Assembly (NCBI GenBank): GCA_964458125.1
Contig: CAYWHE010000133.1
Span: forward strand, 1-11,280
Length of the DNA stretch: 11,280 nt
Direction: 5' to 3'
From: CAYWHE01 sp964458125
Lineage (GTDB): Bacteria > Bacteroidota > Bacteroidia > AKYH767-A > OLB10
Shown here: one piece after another, positions 1 to 7,694 of the stretch
Layout of the letters: every line of letters begins with the position of its first letter
Numbering within the stretch: position 1 is the first letter of the stretch
Program-made: the position numbers and the translations under genes
Notes under the pieces: model-generated
The model's input: the letters and a program-made list of their open reading frames with translations, nothing else
Database searches by the model: none
What the model was told of the DNA's origin: nothing

Positions 1-941
1 TGCAATCCTTTAAATATAATATCCAGGACTATTGGGCCGGCGGTGCCATCCAGGTATTTAAAGGAGAAACGGAGAACACACGCACCACCAATTTTATTTA
101 TGCCGTTCGGCTTTTAAGAATCCGTTATCTCCAAAAACCGGATATAACGGTTGACCCTTTGAAAATATATGCCAATGAGAATTTTTACCTTGGCACAACA
201 GGGATTTCAACCAGAAAATATGTTCAGGATAAGTTTATTTTTAATTTTGGCGTTACGGAGGATGTTCCGGTTGGAAGAGTTTTCGCCCTGACCGGGGGAT
301 ACCGGGAAAAAAATTACAGCGGTCGTTTGTATGCAGGGATCCGCATTTCCACCGGCAATTATTATACCTGGGGATACCTGAGTCCGGACCTGGAGTATGG
401 CACCTTTTTCAGATCATCCCGGGCAGAACAAGGAGTTCTTTCTGCCGGCCTGGTTTATTTCACCGGTTTACTGGAGCTGGGGAAATGGAAAGTAAGACAG
501 TTTGTCAAACCCCGGGTTTCCATCGGTATGAACCGCCTGTCATACGACAGTTTAACGCTCAATGACGGCTATGGACTGGACGGCTTTAACAGCCCTGTCT
601 TATCGGGAACAAGCCGGATCCTGCTTACGCTTCAAACACAGTCCTATGCCCCATGGAATATTCTTGGTTTCCGGTTCGGTCCCTATCTGATTTGTTCCCT
701 TGGTATGCTTGGTACCGCCAGGACGGGATTCAGAAACAGCCGCCTGTTTTCTCATATCGGGTTTGGTGTTTTAATTAAAAATGATTGGCTGGTCTTTAAC
801 ACGTTCCAGGTATCCGTGGCGTTTTATCCGCTGATACCGGGCAGTGGTCAAAATGTCTTTAAACTTAACTCCTTTAAAACGTACGATATCGGCTTCCGCG
901 ATTTTGAAATCGGAAAACCTGAAGCGTTTGCATTTGAATAG
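1..941 (+). CDS. Outer-membrane beta-barrel protein, Omp85/BamA-like C-terminal part (5' end outside window)
   Basis: The frame is open from base 3 to the TAA at 939-941 with no stop, so this is the last ~312 codons of a longer protein. The first possible internal start is a TTG at 159, in mid-domain, and is not believable. The residues alternate polar and aromatic/hydrophobic in strand-length blocks rich in Y, F and G, as in a transmembrane beta-barrel. Around 582-620 a GF-x7-GTSR block is followed by a hydrophobic strand, resembling the RGF-type motif near the end of Omp85/BamA/TamA barrels. The last strands (about 750-860) are again amphipathic. There is no visible POTRA or signal peptide because the N-terminus is missing. 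I infer an outer-membrane location. Insertion of proteins or transport of another substrate cannot be distinguished here. A generic Bacteroidota surface-antigen barrel is the main alternative. Confidence 0.6.
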   Translation, partial: QSFKYNIQDYWAGGAIQVFKGETENTRTTNFIYAVRLLRIRYLQKPDITVDPLKIYANENFYLGTTGISTRKYVQDKFIFNFGVTEDVPVGRVFALTGGYREKNYSGRLYAGIRISTGNYYTWGYLSPDLEYGTFFRSSRAEQGVLSAGLVYFTGLLELGKWKVRQFVKPRVSIGMNRLSYDSLTLNDGYGLDGFNSPVLSGTSRILLTLQTQSYAPWNILGFRFGPYLICSLGMLGTARTGFRNSRLFSHIGFGVLIKNDWLVFNTFQVSVAFYPLIPGSGQNVFKLNSFKTYDIGFRDFEIGKPEAFAFE

Positions 942-1481
942 CGTTGTTACATTATTCCATTTGGGTGAATTCCCCGTTGCCTGCGGTAACGAAATTCAGC
1001 CGGCCTGGCAGAGCCAGCCTTGCGGCCACGAAAAATCATTTGATTCAAAATTACTTTTACCGGAATCACGGTATAAAAGATAAAAATACCAAGTCAAAGT
1101 GGCCCAACCATTGGCTTATAGGCGGTATTGAATGATTAAGAAAATCCCATCATGGCCGGTTGATTCATAACGGTTGATCCAGGTGACAGCGATAACTTCC
1201 GTTTGAAACAGCCTTCAGGTAAAGAAAAACAGTCCTGCTGAACAGGTGCAGGCTATGGAAACGGGAAGGGTATTAATTCAATATTTTCATGGTGATAAAA
1301 ACCACTATTCCCCAACTCCGGATGCTGGTAAGGATCACAGGTCTGCACCCTTAACTATCCGCTGCAGTGAATAAAAATACAGCCTCTCAAACTAAGAAGT
1401 ACTAATGCAACAGGAAGAATTTACCGGGAAATTAAAAAAACGGCAGTCAGGATTGCACTGGTATAAATTTTCCATCTGACA
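942..1481. other. Non-coding stretch after the barrel gene
   Basis: About 540 bases with no convincing gene. It holds the REP-like hairpin at 967-997 and a second small perfect hairpin at 1005-1017 (CTGGC, loop AGA, GCCAG). An open stretch at 1207-1374, with an ATG at 1255 and no clear ribosome binding site, would encode at most 55 residues that match no family I recognise. Short overlapping frames at 844-1135 start inside the barrel gene and look like chance. Just left of the DUF1801 gene, minus-strand transcripts would read CAGT-9 nt-ACTG followed by seven T (1434-1460), a weak terminator at best. Confidence 0.5.
967..997 (+). repeat. REP-like palindromic element, copy 1
   Basis: The sequence folds as GAATT ... 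AATTC enclosing CGTTGCC-TGC-GGTAACG, which is seven pairs with one G-T wobble. It is preceded by GGT, giving GGTGAATTCCCCG at 964-976. The same 13 bases occur in reverse complement near the right end of the window (11236-11248). A related unit lies at 11172-11199. It sits 26 bases after the barrel gene stop, a typical place for extragenic palindromes, and might also act as a 3' end structure although no T-run follows. Confidence 0.5.
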
Positions 1482-1940
1482 TCAGGTCCGGCCCAACCGG
1501 GCTTTATGCCGGAAGAGGTCATCCACTTCACAGGCCTCGAGCAATAACATCCGCAGCATGACGAAATCAGTTTCTGAAAGCGATTTAAAGTCCTTCATGT
1601 AAACATGTTTCCGCTCTCCTTTGTCCAGGTAGTTCATTTCATCCCGCAGTAAATACCCGGAAGAAAATCCGAAACGTACACCGGAATACGATTTTTTGTT
1701 ACCCCATAAAATGGAAGCCGGCCAGATAAAACAAAGACTTCTGTGCCGCCTGTAAAAAGGTACATTGTAGGATAGTTTTTCCTGTATCCCGGGAACGGTA
1801 TCCAGCACCAACGCCCTCAAGGCATCTACGATCGTCCTGTCCTCAAGCGGCAGGTACTCCAGGAATTCGTCCACGGAACGGAAGGAAACCTGCTGCATGC
1901 TTTTTTTGGGCAGCACACCCGGCTGATTTTTCTTTTTCAC
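1482..1940 (-). CDS. DUF1801 (YdhG-like) domain protein
   Basis: 152 residues, soluble, with no signal peptide or membrane segment. Residues ~18-140 follow the DUF1801 pattern: an N-terminal helix region reading VDEFLEYLP, then a region ending in VPGIQEKLSYNVPFY. After this come a strand section (SLCFIWPASI), the SGVRFGFSSGYLLRD block and a C-terminal helix with acidic residues. The family is small and common in Bacteroidota. Its biochemical role is unsettled, so no function is assigned. The longest frame starts at a GTG (1938-1940), but an ATG 14 codons later (1896-1898), directly before the conserved region, is also plausible. Neither has a clear Shine-Dalgarno site. It is transcribed away from the copper ATPase across a 195-base shared upstream region, with no co-directional partner. 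Confidence 0.75.
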   Translation of the reverse strand: MKKKNQPGVLPKKSMQQVSFRSVDEFLEYLPLEDRTIVDALRALVLDTVPGIQEKLSYNVPFYRRHRSLCFIWPASILWGNKKSYSGVRFGFSSGYLLRDEMNYLDKGERKHVYMKDFKSLSETDFVMLRMLLLEACEVDDLFRHKARLGRT

Positions 1941-2067
1941 AGCTATTATGGCTGGCTTATTTAATGCCAGCAGTTACCGTAAACGCCCGGCCAATTTTTA
2001 ATCGTAAGACATGAATCAAAGTTATGAAAAAATTGTTACCTGTTTATACGGAAGCAGATCACAAAGA

Positions 2068-2082
2068 GAAAAATAATTTTTC
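2068..2082. promoter_or_regulatory. Perfect AT-rich inverted repeat between divergent genes
   Basis: GAAAAAT-A-ATTTTTC is a perfect 7+1+7 palindrome inside the 195-base region shared by the DUF1801 gene and the copper ATPase, 53 bases before the ATPase ATG. It may be an operator or an AT-rich promoter element. AT-rich palindromes also arise by chance, and I see no convincing Bacteroidota -33/-7 promoter pair next to it. Confidence 0.25.
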
Positions 2083-2135
2083 CCGAAATGTCATCGTCAC
2101 ATGGATGCTGTAAAAAATAGCCCGACCTTTGCCAT

Positions 2136-4580
2136 ATGAAATCCCATGACCATACAACCATTCACCTCCCCGTTAAAAATCTTCGAAGTGAAGAGGATGC
2201 CACGAAAATTGACCGGGTGCTTGAAGGGATTAAAGGACGGGGCGCCCATCATACGGATTCCAAAACCAGTCAGGTGGTATTGGAAGGAACCGAATGGCCC
2301 TCCCTGCTGAGTACGGTTATCCGGCTGCTCGGGGTTTCAGGTTTTGAAGTTCCGTTGGAAAAAAAATCCTTGCCTGTGTTGAAAATGTCCTGTGCGGCCT
2401 GTGCCGTCAATGTTCAAAACACGCTTCAGAAACAGGAAGGGGTGGTGAGCGCTTCCGTTAATTATGCCAATGGAGAAGCCTCCCTGGAACTGCTTCCTTC
2501 TCACGTCAGCCTGGAACAACTTAAACAGGCCGTACAGTCAACCGGCTATGATCTCGTGATTGACGAGTCTTCCGGCAGCCGGCAATCCGTGGAGGAAATG
2601 CAGCAATCGGAACTGCGTATACTGAAGCGTCACACATTGGTTGCCCTTTCCCTGGCCATACCCGTTATGGCGCTTGCCATGATCCCATTTCTGATGGATA
2701 ACAGCTATGCCCGTTATACGATGTGGGCGCTGACCACTCCGGTACTTTTCATATCCGGAAGGCGCTTTTTCACCGGCGCACTGAAACAACTGAAACACTT
2801 TACGTCCAACATGGATACCCTGGTGGCCATGAGTACCGGAACGGCCTACCTGTTCAGCGTATACAACACCCTTTTCCCTGAATTCTGGCACAGCAGGGGT
2901 TTGCACGCCCATGTATACTTTGAAGCCACAGCCGTGGTGATTGCTTTCATTCTGTTGGGGAAATGGCTGGAAGCCAAGGCCAAAGGCCATACCTCTTCGG
3001 CCATCAAGAAGCTGATGTCCTTACAGCCAAAATCCGTCACAATCAGCGGGAGCGATGGAAAAACGGAAGAAAGACTTATCGGGGAATTGAAAACCGGAGA
3101 CATTATCGTTGTAAAGCCCGGAGAAAAAATTGCCGTGGATGGAAATGTGGTGGACGGAAACTCCTTTGTCGATGAATCCATGATCAGCGGAGAACCGTTT
3201 CCCGTGGAGAAAAATCAGCGGGACCTGGTCTTTGCCGGCACCATCAACCAGAAGGGGAGTTTCCGGTACAAGGCAACCCGTGTGGGAAGCGAAACCCTGC
3301 TGGCCCGGATCATTAAAACTGTGAAGGAGGCCCAGGGGAGCCGGGCCCCCATTCAACAACTGGCCGATAAAATTTCAGCCGTATTCGTGCCAGCCGTGTT
3401 GCTGATTGCCGTGGCCAGTTTCATCACCTGGACCATCTTTGGCGGCACACAGGGTTTTACGCATGGCCTCATGGCTTTCATTACCGTGTTGGTTATTGCC
3501 TGTCCCTGTGCACTGGGTCTGGCCACACCCACGGCCATCATGGCCGGCATCGGACGAGGAGCCACGCTGGGTATTCTCATCCGGGATGCCGAAAGCCTGG
3601 AGACGGCAAAAAAAATCAATGCCCTTATGTTCGATAAAACCGGCACCCTGACCGAAGGAAAGTCAGCCGTCATATCCATGAATTGGTTTGTGCCGGAGCA
3701 GGATGAATGGCGGGATGTGCTGTTCAGCATGGAAAAACAATCAGAGCATCCATTGGCTGAAGCGGTAACCAATCATCTGAACGGAAAGGCTGCCTGGCTT
3801 CCGCGGGTACAAGTTGAGGCCATCAGCGGACAGGGCTTGAAAGGAGTTTATGAGGGGAAAACGTTCATTGTTGGCCATGAAAAACTGCTTATCGAAAAGA
3901 AAATTTCGATTAACGAAAACGTTTCTGCCTGGATACAGTTACAAACTGCGCAGGCCCGGACGGTAAGTTTATTTGCATCTGAAACGATCATACTGGCGGG
4001 CATGGCCATTGCCGACTCCATTAAGCCATCTGCAGCGCCTGCTGTAAAAAAGCTGCTGGATGCCGGCATTGAGGTATATATGCTGACGGGAGATAATGAG
4101 GCATCAGCCCGGTCCATCGCAGCAGCAGCCGGAATTGAACATTACCGCTCACAGGTTCTTCCTGAAGATAAAGCGGCCTTTGTTAAAGAATTACAGGAGA
4201 AGGGAAAAACGGTAGCCATGGTGGGCGATGGTATCAATGACAGCAATGCCCTTGCCCTGGCCGACGTCAGCATGGCCATGGGCAAAGGCAGCGACATTGC
4301 CATGGAAGTAGCTCGGATGACCATCCTGTCCGGGGACCTGATTAAAATACCGGCGGCACTTTCACTTTCAAAAAAAACGGTATTGGTTATACGTCAGAAC
4401 CTGTTCTGGGCCTTTGTCTATAATATTATAGGCATTCCCATTGCTGCCGGCATCCTTTTTCCGGTCAACGGCTTTTTACTCAACCCCATGATAGCCGGTG
4501 CGGCCATGGCCCTGAGCTCCTTATCGGTAGTCAGCAACAGCCTGCGGTTGAAATGGACAGGGTCAAGAACAACGGTTTAA
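2136..4580 (+). CDS. copA: Cu(I)-exporting P1B-1-type ATPase (CopA family)
   Basis: An 814-residue inner-membrane pump that uses ATP to move monovalent copper (or silver) out of the cytoplasm. Residues 8-71 look like a heavy-metal-associated fold that has lost its CxxC. A second such domain (~80-142) keeps MSCAAC at 84-89. Membrane helices lie at ~165-186, 195-209, 228-245, 262-280, 414-434, 444-466, 748-772 and 781-803. The actuator loop has SGEP (351-354). The metal site has CPC (456-458), with YN (762-763) in the seventh helix and M791, S795 in the eighth, which together define the Cu(I) P1B-1 group. Catalytic motifs are DKTGT (D500 phosphorylated), SEHPL (536-540), TGDN (651-654) and GDGIND (697-702). 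All core motifs are intact. The ATG at 2136 gives a full-length protein. No copper chaperone or regulator gene is adjacent. Confidence 0.95.
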   Translation: MKSHDHTTIHLPVKNLRSEEDATKIDRVLEGIKGRGAHHTDSKTSQVVLEGTEWPSLLSTVIRLLGVSGFEVPLEKKSLPVLKMSCAACAVNVQNTLQKQEGVVSASVNYANGEASLELLPSHVSLEQLKQAVQSTGYDLVIDESSGSRQSVEEMQQSELRILKRHTLVALSLAIPVMALAMIPFLMDNSYARYTMWALTTPVLFISGRRFFTGALKQLKHFTSNMDTLVAMSTGTAYLFSVYNTLFPEFWHSRGLHAHVYFEATAVVIAFILLGKWLEAKAKGHTSSAIKKLMSLQPKSVTISGSDGKTEERLIGELKTGDIIVVKPGEKIAVDGNVVDGNSFVDESMISGEPFPVEKNQRDLVFAGTINQKGSFRYKATRVGSETLLARIIKTVKEAQGSRAPIQQLADKISAVFVPAVLLIAVASFITWTIFGGTQGFTHGLMAFITVLVIACPCALGLATPTAIMAGIGRGATLGILIRDAESLETAKKINALMFDKTGTLTEGKSAVISMNWFVPEQDEWRDVLFSMEKQSEHPLAEAVTNHLNGKAAWLPRVQVEAISGQGLKGVYEGKTFIVGHEKLLIEKKISINENVSAWIQLQTAQARTVSLFASETIILAGMAIADSIKPSAAPAVKKLLDAGIEVYMLTGDNEASARSIAAAAGIEHYRSQVLPEDKAAFVKELQEKGKTVAMVGDGINDSNALALADVSMAMGKGSDIAMEVARMTILSGDLIKIPAALSLSKKTVLVIRQNLFWAFVYNIIGIPIAAGILFPVNGFLLNPMIAGAAMALSSLSVVSNSLRLKWTGSRTTV

Positions 4581-4617
4581 ATGATTCGCCCATACCGGCA
4601 TTCTGTTTCATGATTCA

Positions 4618-4656
4618 ATCCTTATATGCTGAATGGTGATCATTGGAATTAAGGAT
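4618..4656 (+). terminator. Nested hairpin after copA, possible terminator
   Basis: ATCCTTA (4618-4624) pairs perfectly with TAAGGAT (4650-4656). The interval contains a second stem, AATG-GTGAT-CATT. It lies 38 bases after the copA stop and is followed by T-rich sequence (GCATTTTCATAATTTTTAT). The stem is AT-rich and the T-run is interrupted, so this is a weak intrinsic terminator or a 3' stability element. Confidence 0.35.
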
Positions 4657-5473
4657 GCATTTTCATAATTTTTATCGTCATACTGCGGCCTTTCCTGAAC
4701 CCTTTCAAAAACCAGCGCCCATACCTGCTTTGCCTGCATAAGATCTCACACAGCTCTATTTTGAATAACAGCCTGAAAGTTTGTATGGTTGTCCATGAAA
4801 ACATTTTAAGAAGTACCTCAATTATTATTCCTGAATCCATCCTTTGTACCGTTGAAGGATCCCCTGGTCTTTCCTCATATCACCGATACGGGTTATTCCA
4901 TTTTTTATGAAGACGGGAAAAATGGGAGTATCATTGATCCAGTCCGGCCCTTTGGAGCCTGCAGATTATAAAAAACGGTATAAAAACAGTTATCTTTTCC
5001 GTGTATGACACATGAATATGGAGGGACATGGTTGGTATCGAAACTTCCGTTTTGGGAAAAGGGTTCTGCTGCAATAACCTATCCTGACTGCGAACTACAT
5101 ATATGCCCGAAACATCAATGGTATAATTATTTCTGATGACCAGCCGGGAAGTATCCGGATCCAGGCAAGCAACAGGGTTGAAATAAGCACCGGAAATTCG
5201 TTGTGAAAAAGTAAGAAGGTATACGTCGGAGATATAAATTCATAGCAAGGATTCCAAGAACGGCTGCAGGATCAAAAACGATTCTGCCTGACAGTCGCCA
5301 TTTATAACAAGGGTTTCCGGCCAATTCGCGTCAATTCCATCATTTAAAAACGATGGACGCCAGATTGCTGTTTTTCAAAAGCACTCCGTTTTTTTAAAAT
5401 TTCCCAGGTACTCCTCACAGAAACAGGTCACAGGGTCTGTTGTTTTTTTTATGGTCGCCTGTACGACTAGCTG

Positions 5474-5505
5474 AAAAAAACAGACTGACGTATTTTTATT
5501 GTCAG
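5474..5505 (-). terminator. Candidate terminator after the dioxygenase gene
   Basis: Read on the minus strand, CTGAC (5505-5501) pairs with GTCAG (5489-5485) across an 11-base AT-rich loop, followed after four bases by a run of seven T (5480-5474). It begins six bases after the dioxygenase TGA and would close the minus-strand cluster. The five-pair stem and large loop make it weak. Confidence 0.35.
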
Positions 5506-5510
5506 GTAAA

Positions 5511-6401
5511 TCAGGCCTTATCAATTCTCACAGATGTCATGGTTAACGATCCGGCAAGTGGTTTATCGTTGAACAGGCTCACTTTTTCATGTTCCTCCTT
5601 TAATGCCAGCACATAAAGCAAGGGTAGATAATGCTCGGGTGTTGGTATCGCCAGGTCAAATGCTTTGCCCTGCGATTTGAAGTTGATGAGTTCCTGGTGG
5701 TTATCTGACAGTATGAAAGTATTCATTTTCTCCCTCGCTTCTGCAGCCCAATCGAAGGCATAACCGGGTGAGTTCAGTTTATCCCATGCCACCAGGCCGA
5801 GGTTGTGCACCATATTTCCGCTTCCGATAATCAGCACTCCTCTTTTGCGTAACGAGGCAAGTTGTCTGGCCAGGTCATAATGAAACCGGGCCCCCTGGGT
5901 GTAATCAAGACTCAGCTGAATCACCGGTACATCGGCATTCGGATACAGGTGCCGGATAACGCTCCAGGCACCGTGATCAAGCCCCCATTGAGCATCCAGT
6001 CCGATTTCCGTTTTGGTCAGGATGCGTTTGGTTTCCCTGGCCAGTTCAGGACTTCCGGGTGCCGGATACTGTACGTCATACAGTGCCTTTGGAAATCCGC
6101 CGAAGTCGTGAATGGTCGGGGGCATATCCATGGCGGTGACGAATGTTCCCCTGGTTTCCCAGTGTGCAGATACACACAGGATGGCATTCGGCCTTGGAAT
6201 GGTCATGCCGGTGTTCCTGAACCCGGTTACAAATTCATTTTCTTCAATGGCATTCATGGGGCTTCCATGCCCCAAAAACAATACGGGCATTTGCTCCGTA
6301 GCGACAAATGCCGTTGTAAGGTTTTTCAGTTCATTCCATTTCATCGCTGTTCCTGTTAAAGGTATTAAGGCCAATGTTTTTAAAAATTGCTTTCGTTCCA
6401 T
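5511..6401 (-). CDS. ygiD: LigB/YgiD-type extradiol ring-cleavage dioxygenase
   Basis: 296 residues of the class III extradiol dioxygenase superfamily. Relatives such as E. coli YgiD (4,5-DOPA extradiol dioxygenase) open catechol rings with molecular oxygen. Metal-site and catalytic histidines are visible in GHGSP (H45), SAHWE (H80), IHDFGGFP (H98), DHGAWS (H143), NMVHN (H199) and PEHYLP (H257), all in the expected order. The protein carries ~35 extra residues before the fold. This stretch begins MERKQFLKTLALIPLTG and resembles a degenerate Tat-type leader (RK-x-FLK), so export is possible but unproven. The ATG is fixed by a strong upstream Shine-Dalgarno site. It is last in the minus-strand cluster, 191 bases after the previous gene, so it may be read through or have its own promoter. 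The true substrate (a catechol, DOPA or other phenolic) is unknown. Confidence 0.9.
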   Translation of the reverse strand: MERKQFLKTLALIPLTGTAMKWNELKNLTTAFVATEQMPVLFLGHGSPMNAIEENEFVTGFRNTGMTIPRPNAILCVSAHWETRGTFVTAMDMPPTIHDFGGFPKALYDVQYPAPGSPELARETKRILTKTEIGLDAQWGLDHGAWSVIRHLYPNADVPVIQLSLDYTQGARFHYDLARQLASLRKRGVLIIGSGNMVHNLGLVAWDKLNSPGYAFDWAAEAREKMNTFILSDNHQELINFKSQGKAFDLAIPTPEHYLPLLYVLALKEEHEKVSLFNDKPLAGSLTMTSVRIDKA

Positions 6402-6592
6402 GTTACCTCCTTTAAAATATAGCTAAAGTTCTGCCTGACCATTCATGAACAATAATTGCTGAATGAATCCTCCGCATTTGTTGTATGTCTTCATTCAAAA
6501 TTCTCTGGAGGTATAGAACAATAATCCTGTTCATGGATTCCTGCAGGTTGGTGCAGAAACTGATTATACGGCTTCGTTTTGACTTTATATTT
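6402..6592 (-). other. Untranslated leader or promoter region of the dioxygenase gene
   Basis: This is the largest gap inside the minus-strand cluster (191 bases). The 10-mer GAACAATAAT (plus-strand reading) occurs twice, at 6447-6456 and 6516-6525, and TTCATGAA at 6442-6449 is a palindrome touching the first copy. A minus-strand frame at 6412-6657 runs through the region with its TAA abutting the ribosome binding site. It overlaps the preceding gene out of frame and resembles no family, so it is not called. I see no consensus Bacteroidota promoter, but an internal promoter here would explain the spacing. Confidence 0.3.
6405..6413 (-). promoter_or_regulatory. Strong Shine-Dalgarno site of the dioxygenase gene
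   Basis: The minus strand reads AAAGGAGGT, then AAC, then ATG at 6401. This nearly complete anti-16S match stands out because the other genes here have weak or A-rich leaders. It supports the annotated ATG, although the three-base spacing is short. Confidence 0.7.
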
Positions 6593-6901
6593 CTATAGAC
6601 CATGTTTTGCAAGCCTGGTGACCAATTCAGCGGAAGCGGTTTCCGCATAAATGCCAAAGGCGTTCACCAGAAGGCCCTTCTGGTTGTATTTGACGGAGGA
6701 AATGGCATACAAAATGCTTTCCTCATCCGGATCCGACATTTCCTGAAAGCGATATACTTCGTCTATTTGAAAATCATCCGGATAGAGATGGATGCTGTTT
6801 TCAACACATTCCAGGCAATCCCATTTAATATTGAAATTAAAAACATAACCACGGTTGATTAAGTCGTTTATAGCTTCGGTCAGTGATTCATAATTTCTCA
6901 T
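6593..6901 (-). CDS. Small conserved protein (often labelled phosphoribosylpyrophosphate synthetase)
   Basis: 102 residues, acidic, with no signal peptide or membrane segment. From memory, the pattern MRNYESLTEAINDL, WDCLEC (C29, C32), FQIDEVYRFQEMSDPDEESI, ILYAISS, GLLVNAFGIYAE matches a Bacteroidota family that databases often name phosphoribosylpyrophosphate synthetase. That name looks wrong, because the protein is a third of the size of the enzyme and lacks its PRPP-binding signature. No function is assigned. The CxxC pair could bind a metal or be redox active. The ATG lies nine bases after the SDR stop with no clear ribosome binding site, so the two genes are probably translated from one transcript. 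Confidence 0.8.
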   Translation of the reverse strand: MRNYESLTEAINDLINRGYVFNFNIKWDCLECVENSIHLYPDDFQIDEVYRFQEMSDPDEESILYAISSVKYNQKGLLVNAFGIYAETASAELVTRLAKHGL

Positions 6902-6910
6902 GAGCCGGGA

Positions 6911-7663
6911 TTATTGCGCCAGGTAGCCGCCGTCCACATTGTAATATGAACCGGTAATAAAAGACGCCCTTTCGGAATTCAGGAACAGGGACAGTTGGGC
7001 TACTTCTTCAGAAGTCCCCAATCTGCCCATAGGATGCAGGCTCACCAAGGCCTCCAGGGTGGACGCATCCAATGATTTGGTCAGCAGGGGAGTCAGGATA
7101 TATCCGGGTCCGATGGAATTAATGCGTAGCTTCTGATCGGCATATTCCAGGGCCGCAGCCTCCGTCAGTCCAACGACACCATGTTTGGCGGCGACATAAG
7201 CGGCAGAACCTCTTGTCCCCACCTTGCCGAGTATGGAGGCAATGTTCACGATGCTTCCTCCGCCGGAAGACAACATGGCAGGAATCTGGTAACGCATGCC
7301 GTAAAATACACCGGAGAGGTTAATGGATATGACTTTGTCCCAGCCTTCTATCGCGTATTCGCCCAATGGTTTAATCGGGCCTCCTATTCCGGCATTGTTG
7401 ACGGCAATATGCAACCCTCCAAATTGTTTAACCGCCAGAGCCACTGCATCCTGACTGTCCTGCGGTTTTGAAGTGTCGGCTTTTTTAAAAACAGCATCGC
7501 CGCCCGCAGCCTTAATGGTGGAGACGGTTTCATTTCCGGCCTGTTCATCAACATCTGTCACGACAATATTTGCGCCTTCTGTTGCATATAATAAGGAGAT
7601 GGCTTTGCCTATGCCTGATCCGCCGCCGGTTACCAGAGCTGTTTTATTTTCCAAATTTTTCAT
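6911..7663 (-). CDS. Classical SDR-family NAD(P)-dependent oxidoreductase
   Basis: 250 residues, the usual length for a classical short-chain dehydrogenase. The Rossmann motif TGGGSGIG is at 12-19. D37 (VVTDVDE) at the end of the second strand favours NAD(H) over NADP(H). NNAG is at 89-92, N114 lies in the SINLSG stretch, and the catalytic S143 (NIAS), Y156 and K160 (YVAAK) are present. PGYILTPL (186-193) and the C-terminal ITGSYYNVDGG complete the fold. It should interconvert an alcohol and a ketone or aldehyde in the cytoplasm. The motifs do not reveal the substrate, and resemblance to 3-oxoacyl-ACP reductases or glucose dehydrogenases is only family-wide. It sits 31 bases after the OsmC fusion gene and 9 bases before the small conserved gene. 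Confidence 0.93.
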   Translation of the reverse strand: MKNLENKTALVTGGGSGIGKAISLLYATEGANIVVTDVDEQAGNETVSTIKAAGGDAVFKKADTSKPQDSQDAVALAVKQFGGLHIAVNNAGIGGPIKPLGEYAIEGWDKVISINLSGVFYGMRYQIPAMLSSGGGSIVNIASILGKVGTRGSAAYVAAKHGVVGLTEAAALEYADQKLRINSIGPGYILTPLLTKSLDASTLEALVSLHPMGRLGTSEEVAQLSLFLNSERASFITGSYYNVDGGYLAQ

Positions 7664-7694
7664 TTACTGCCTGATTGAAGAAGGTGAATTGATT

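Larger units (their letters stand above)
4581..5510. other. Long gene-poor stretch with possible coding relics
   Basis: About 930 bases without a credible gene. Besides the hairpin at 4618-4656, two plus-strand open stretches without start codons read like protein. One is 4810-4971 (54 codons, containing DTGYSIFYEDGKNGSIIDP). The other is 5078-5206 (43 codons, containing IISDDQPGSIRIQASNRVEI). They are in different frames and separated by stops, as in a decayed gene, but I cannot name a family. Minus-strand frames at 4649-4840 and 5127-5324 match nothing I know. ACAGA (5417-5421) and TCTGT (5436-5440), followed by T8 at 5443-5450, would form a weak plus-strand terminator with a 14-base loop. 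Confidence 0.4.

Noticed and set aside
844..1135. Two short plus-strand frames at the end of the barrel gene
   Set aside because: They begin inside or just after the barrel gene and run through the hairpin element; the residue content is unlike a folded protein.
1353..1365. AACTATCC-GCTGC resembling the REP-like unit at 11176
   Set aside because: Similarity is short, needs an indel, and no GTGAA head or hairpin accompanies it; a chance match is likely.
2123..2130. GACCTTTG just before the copA ATG as a Bacteroidota -7 element
   Set aside because: It would force a leaderless or nearly leaderless mRNA, and no TTG lies at the right distance upstream.
2337..4324. Several 60-150 codon open frames inside copA, mostly on the opposite strand
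   Set aside because: All are shadows of the intact copA frame, whose motifs are complete; none has a recognisable domain.
5127..5324. 65-codon minus-strand frame, hydrophobic in places
   Set aside because: No start signal or family; it is antisense to the more protein-like fragment at 5078-5206, so at most one could be real.
6412..6657. 81-codon minus-strand frame ending at the dioxygenase ribosome binding site, possible leader peptide
   Set aside because: It overlaps the end of the small conserved gene out of frame, has no recognisable family and no ribosome binding site; its TAA next to the SD site may be chance.
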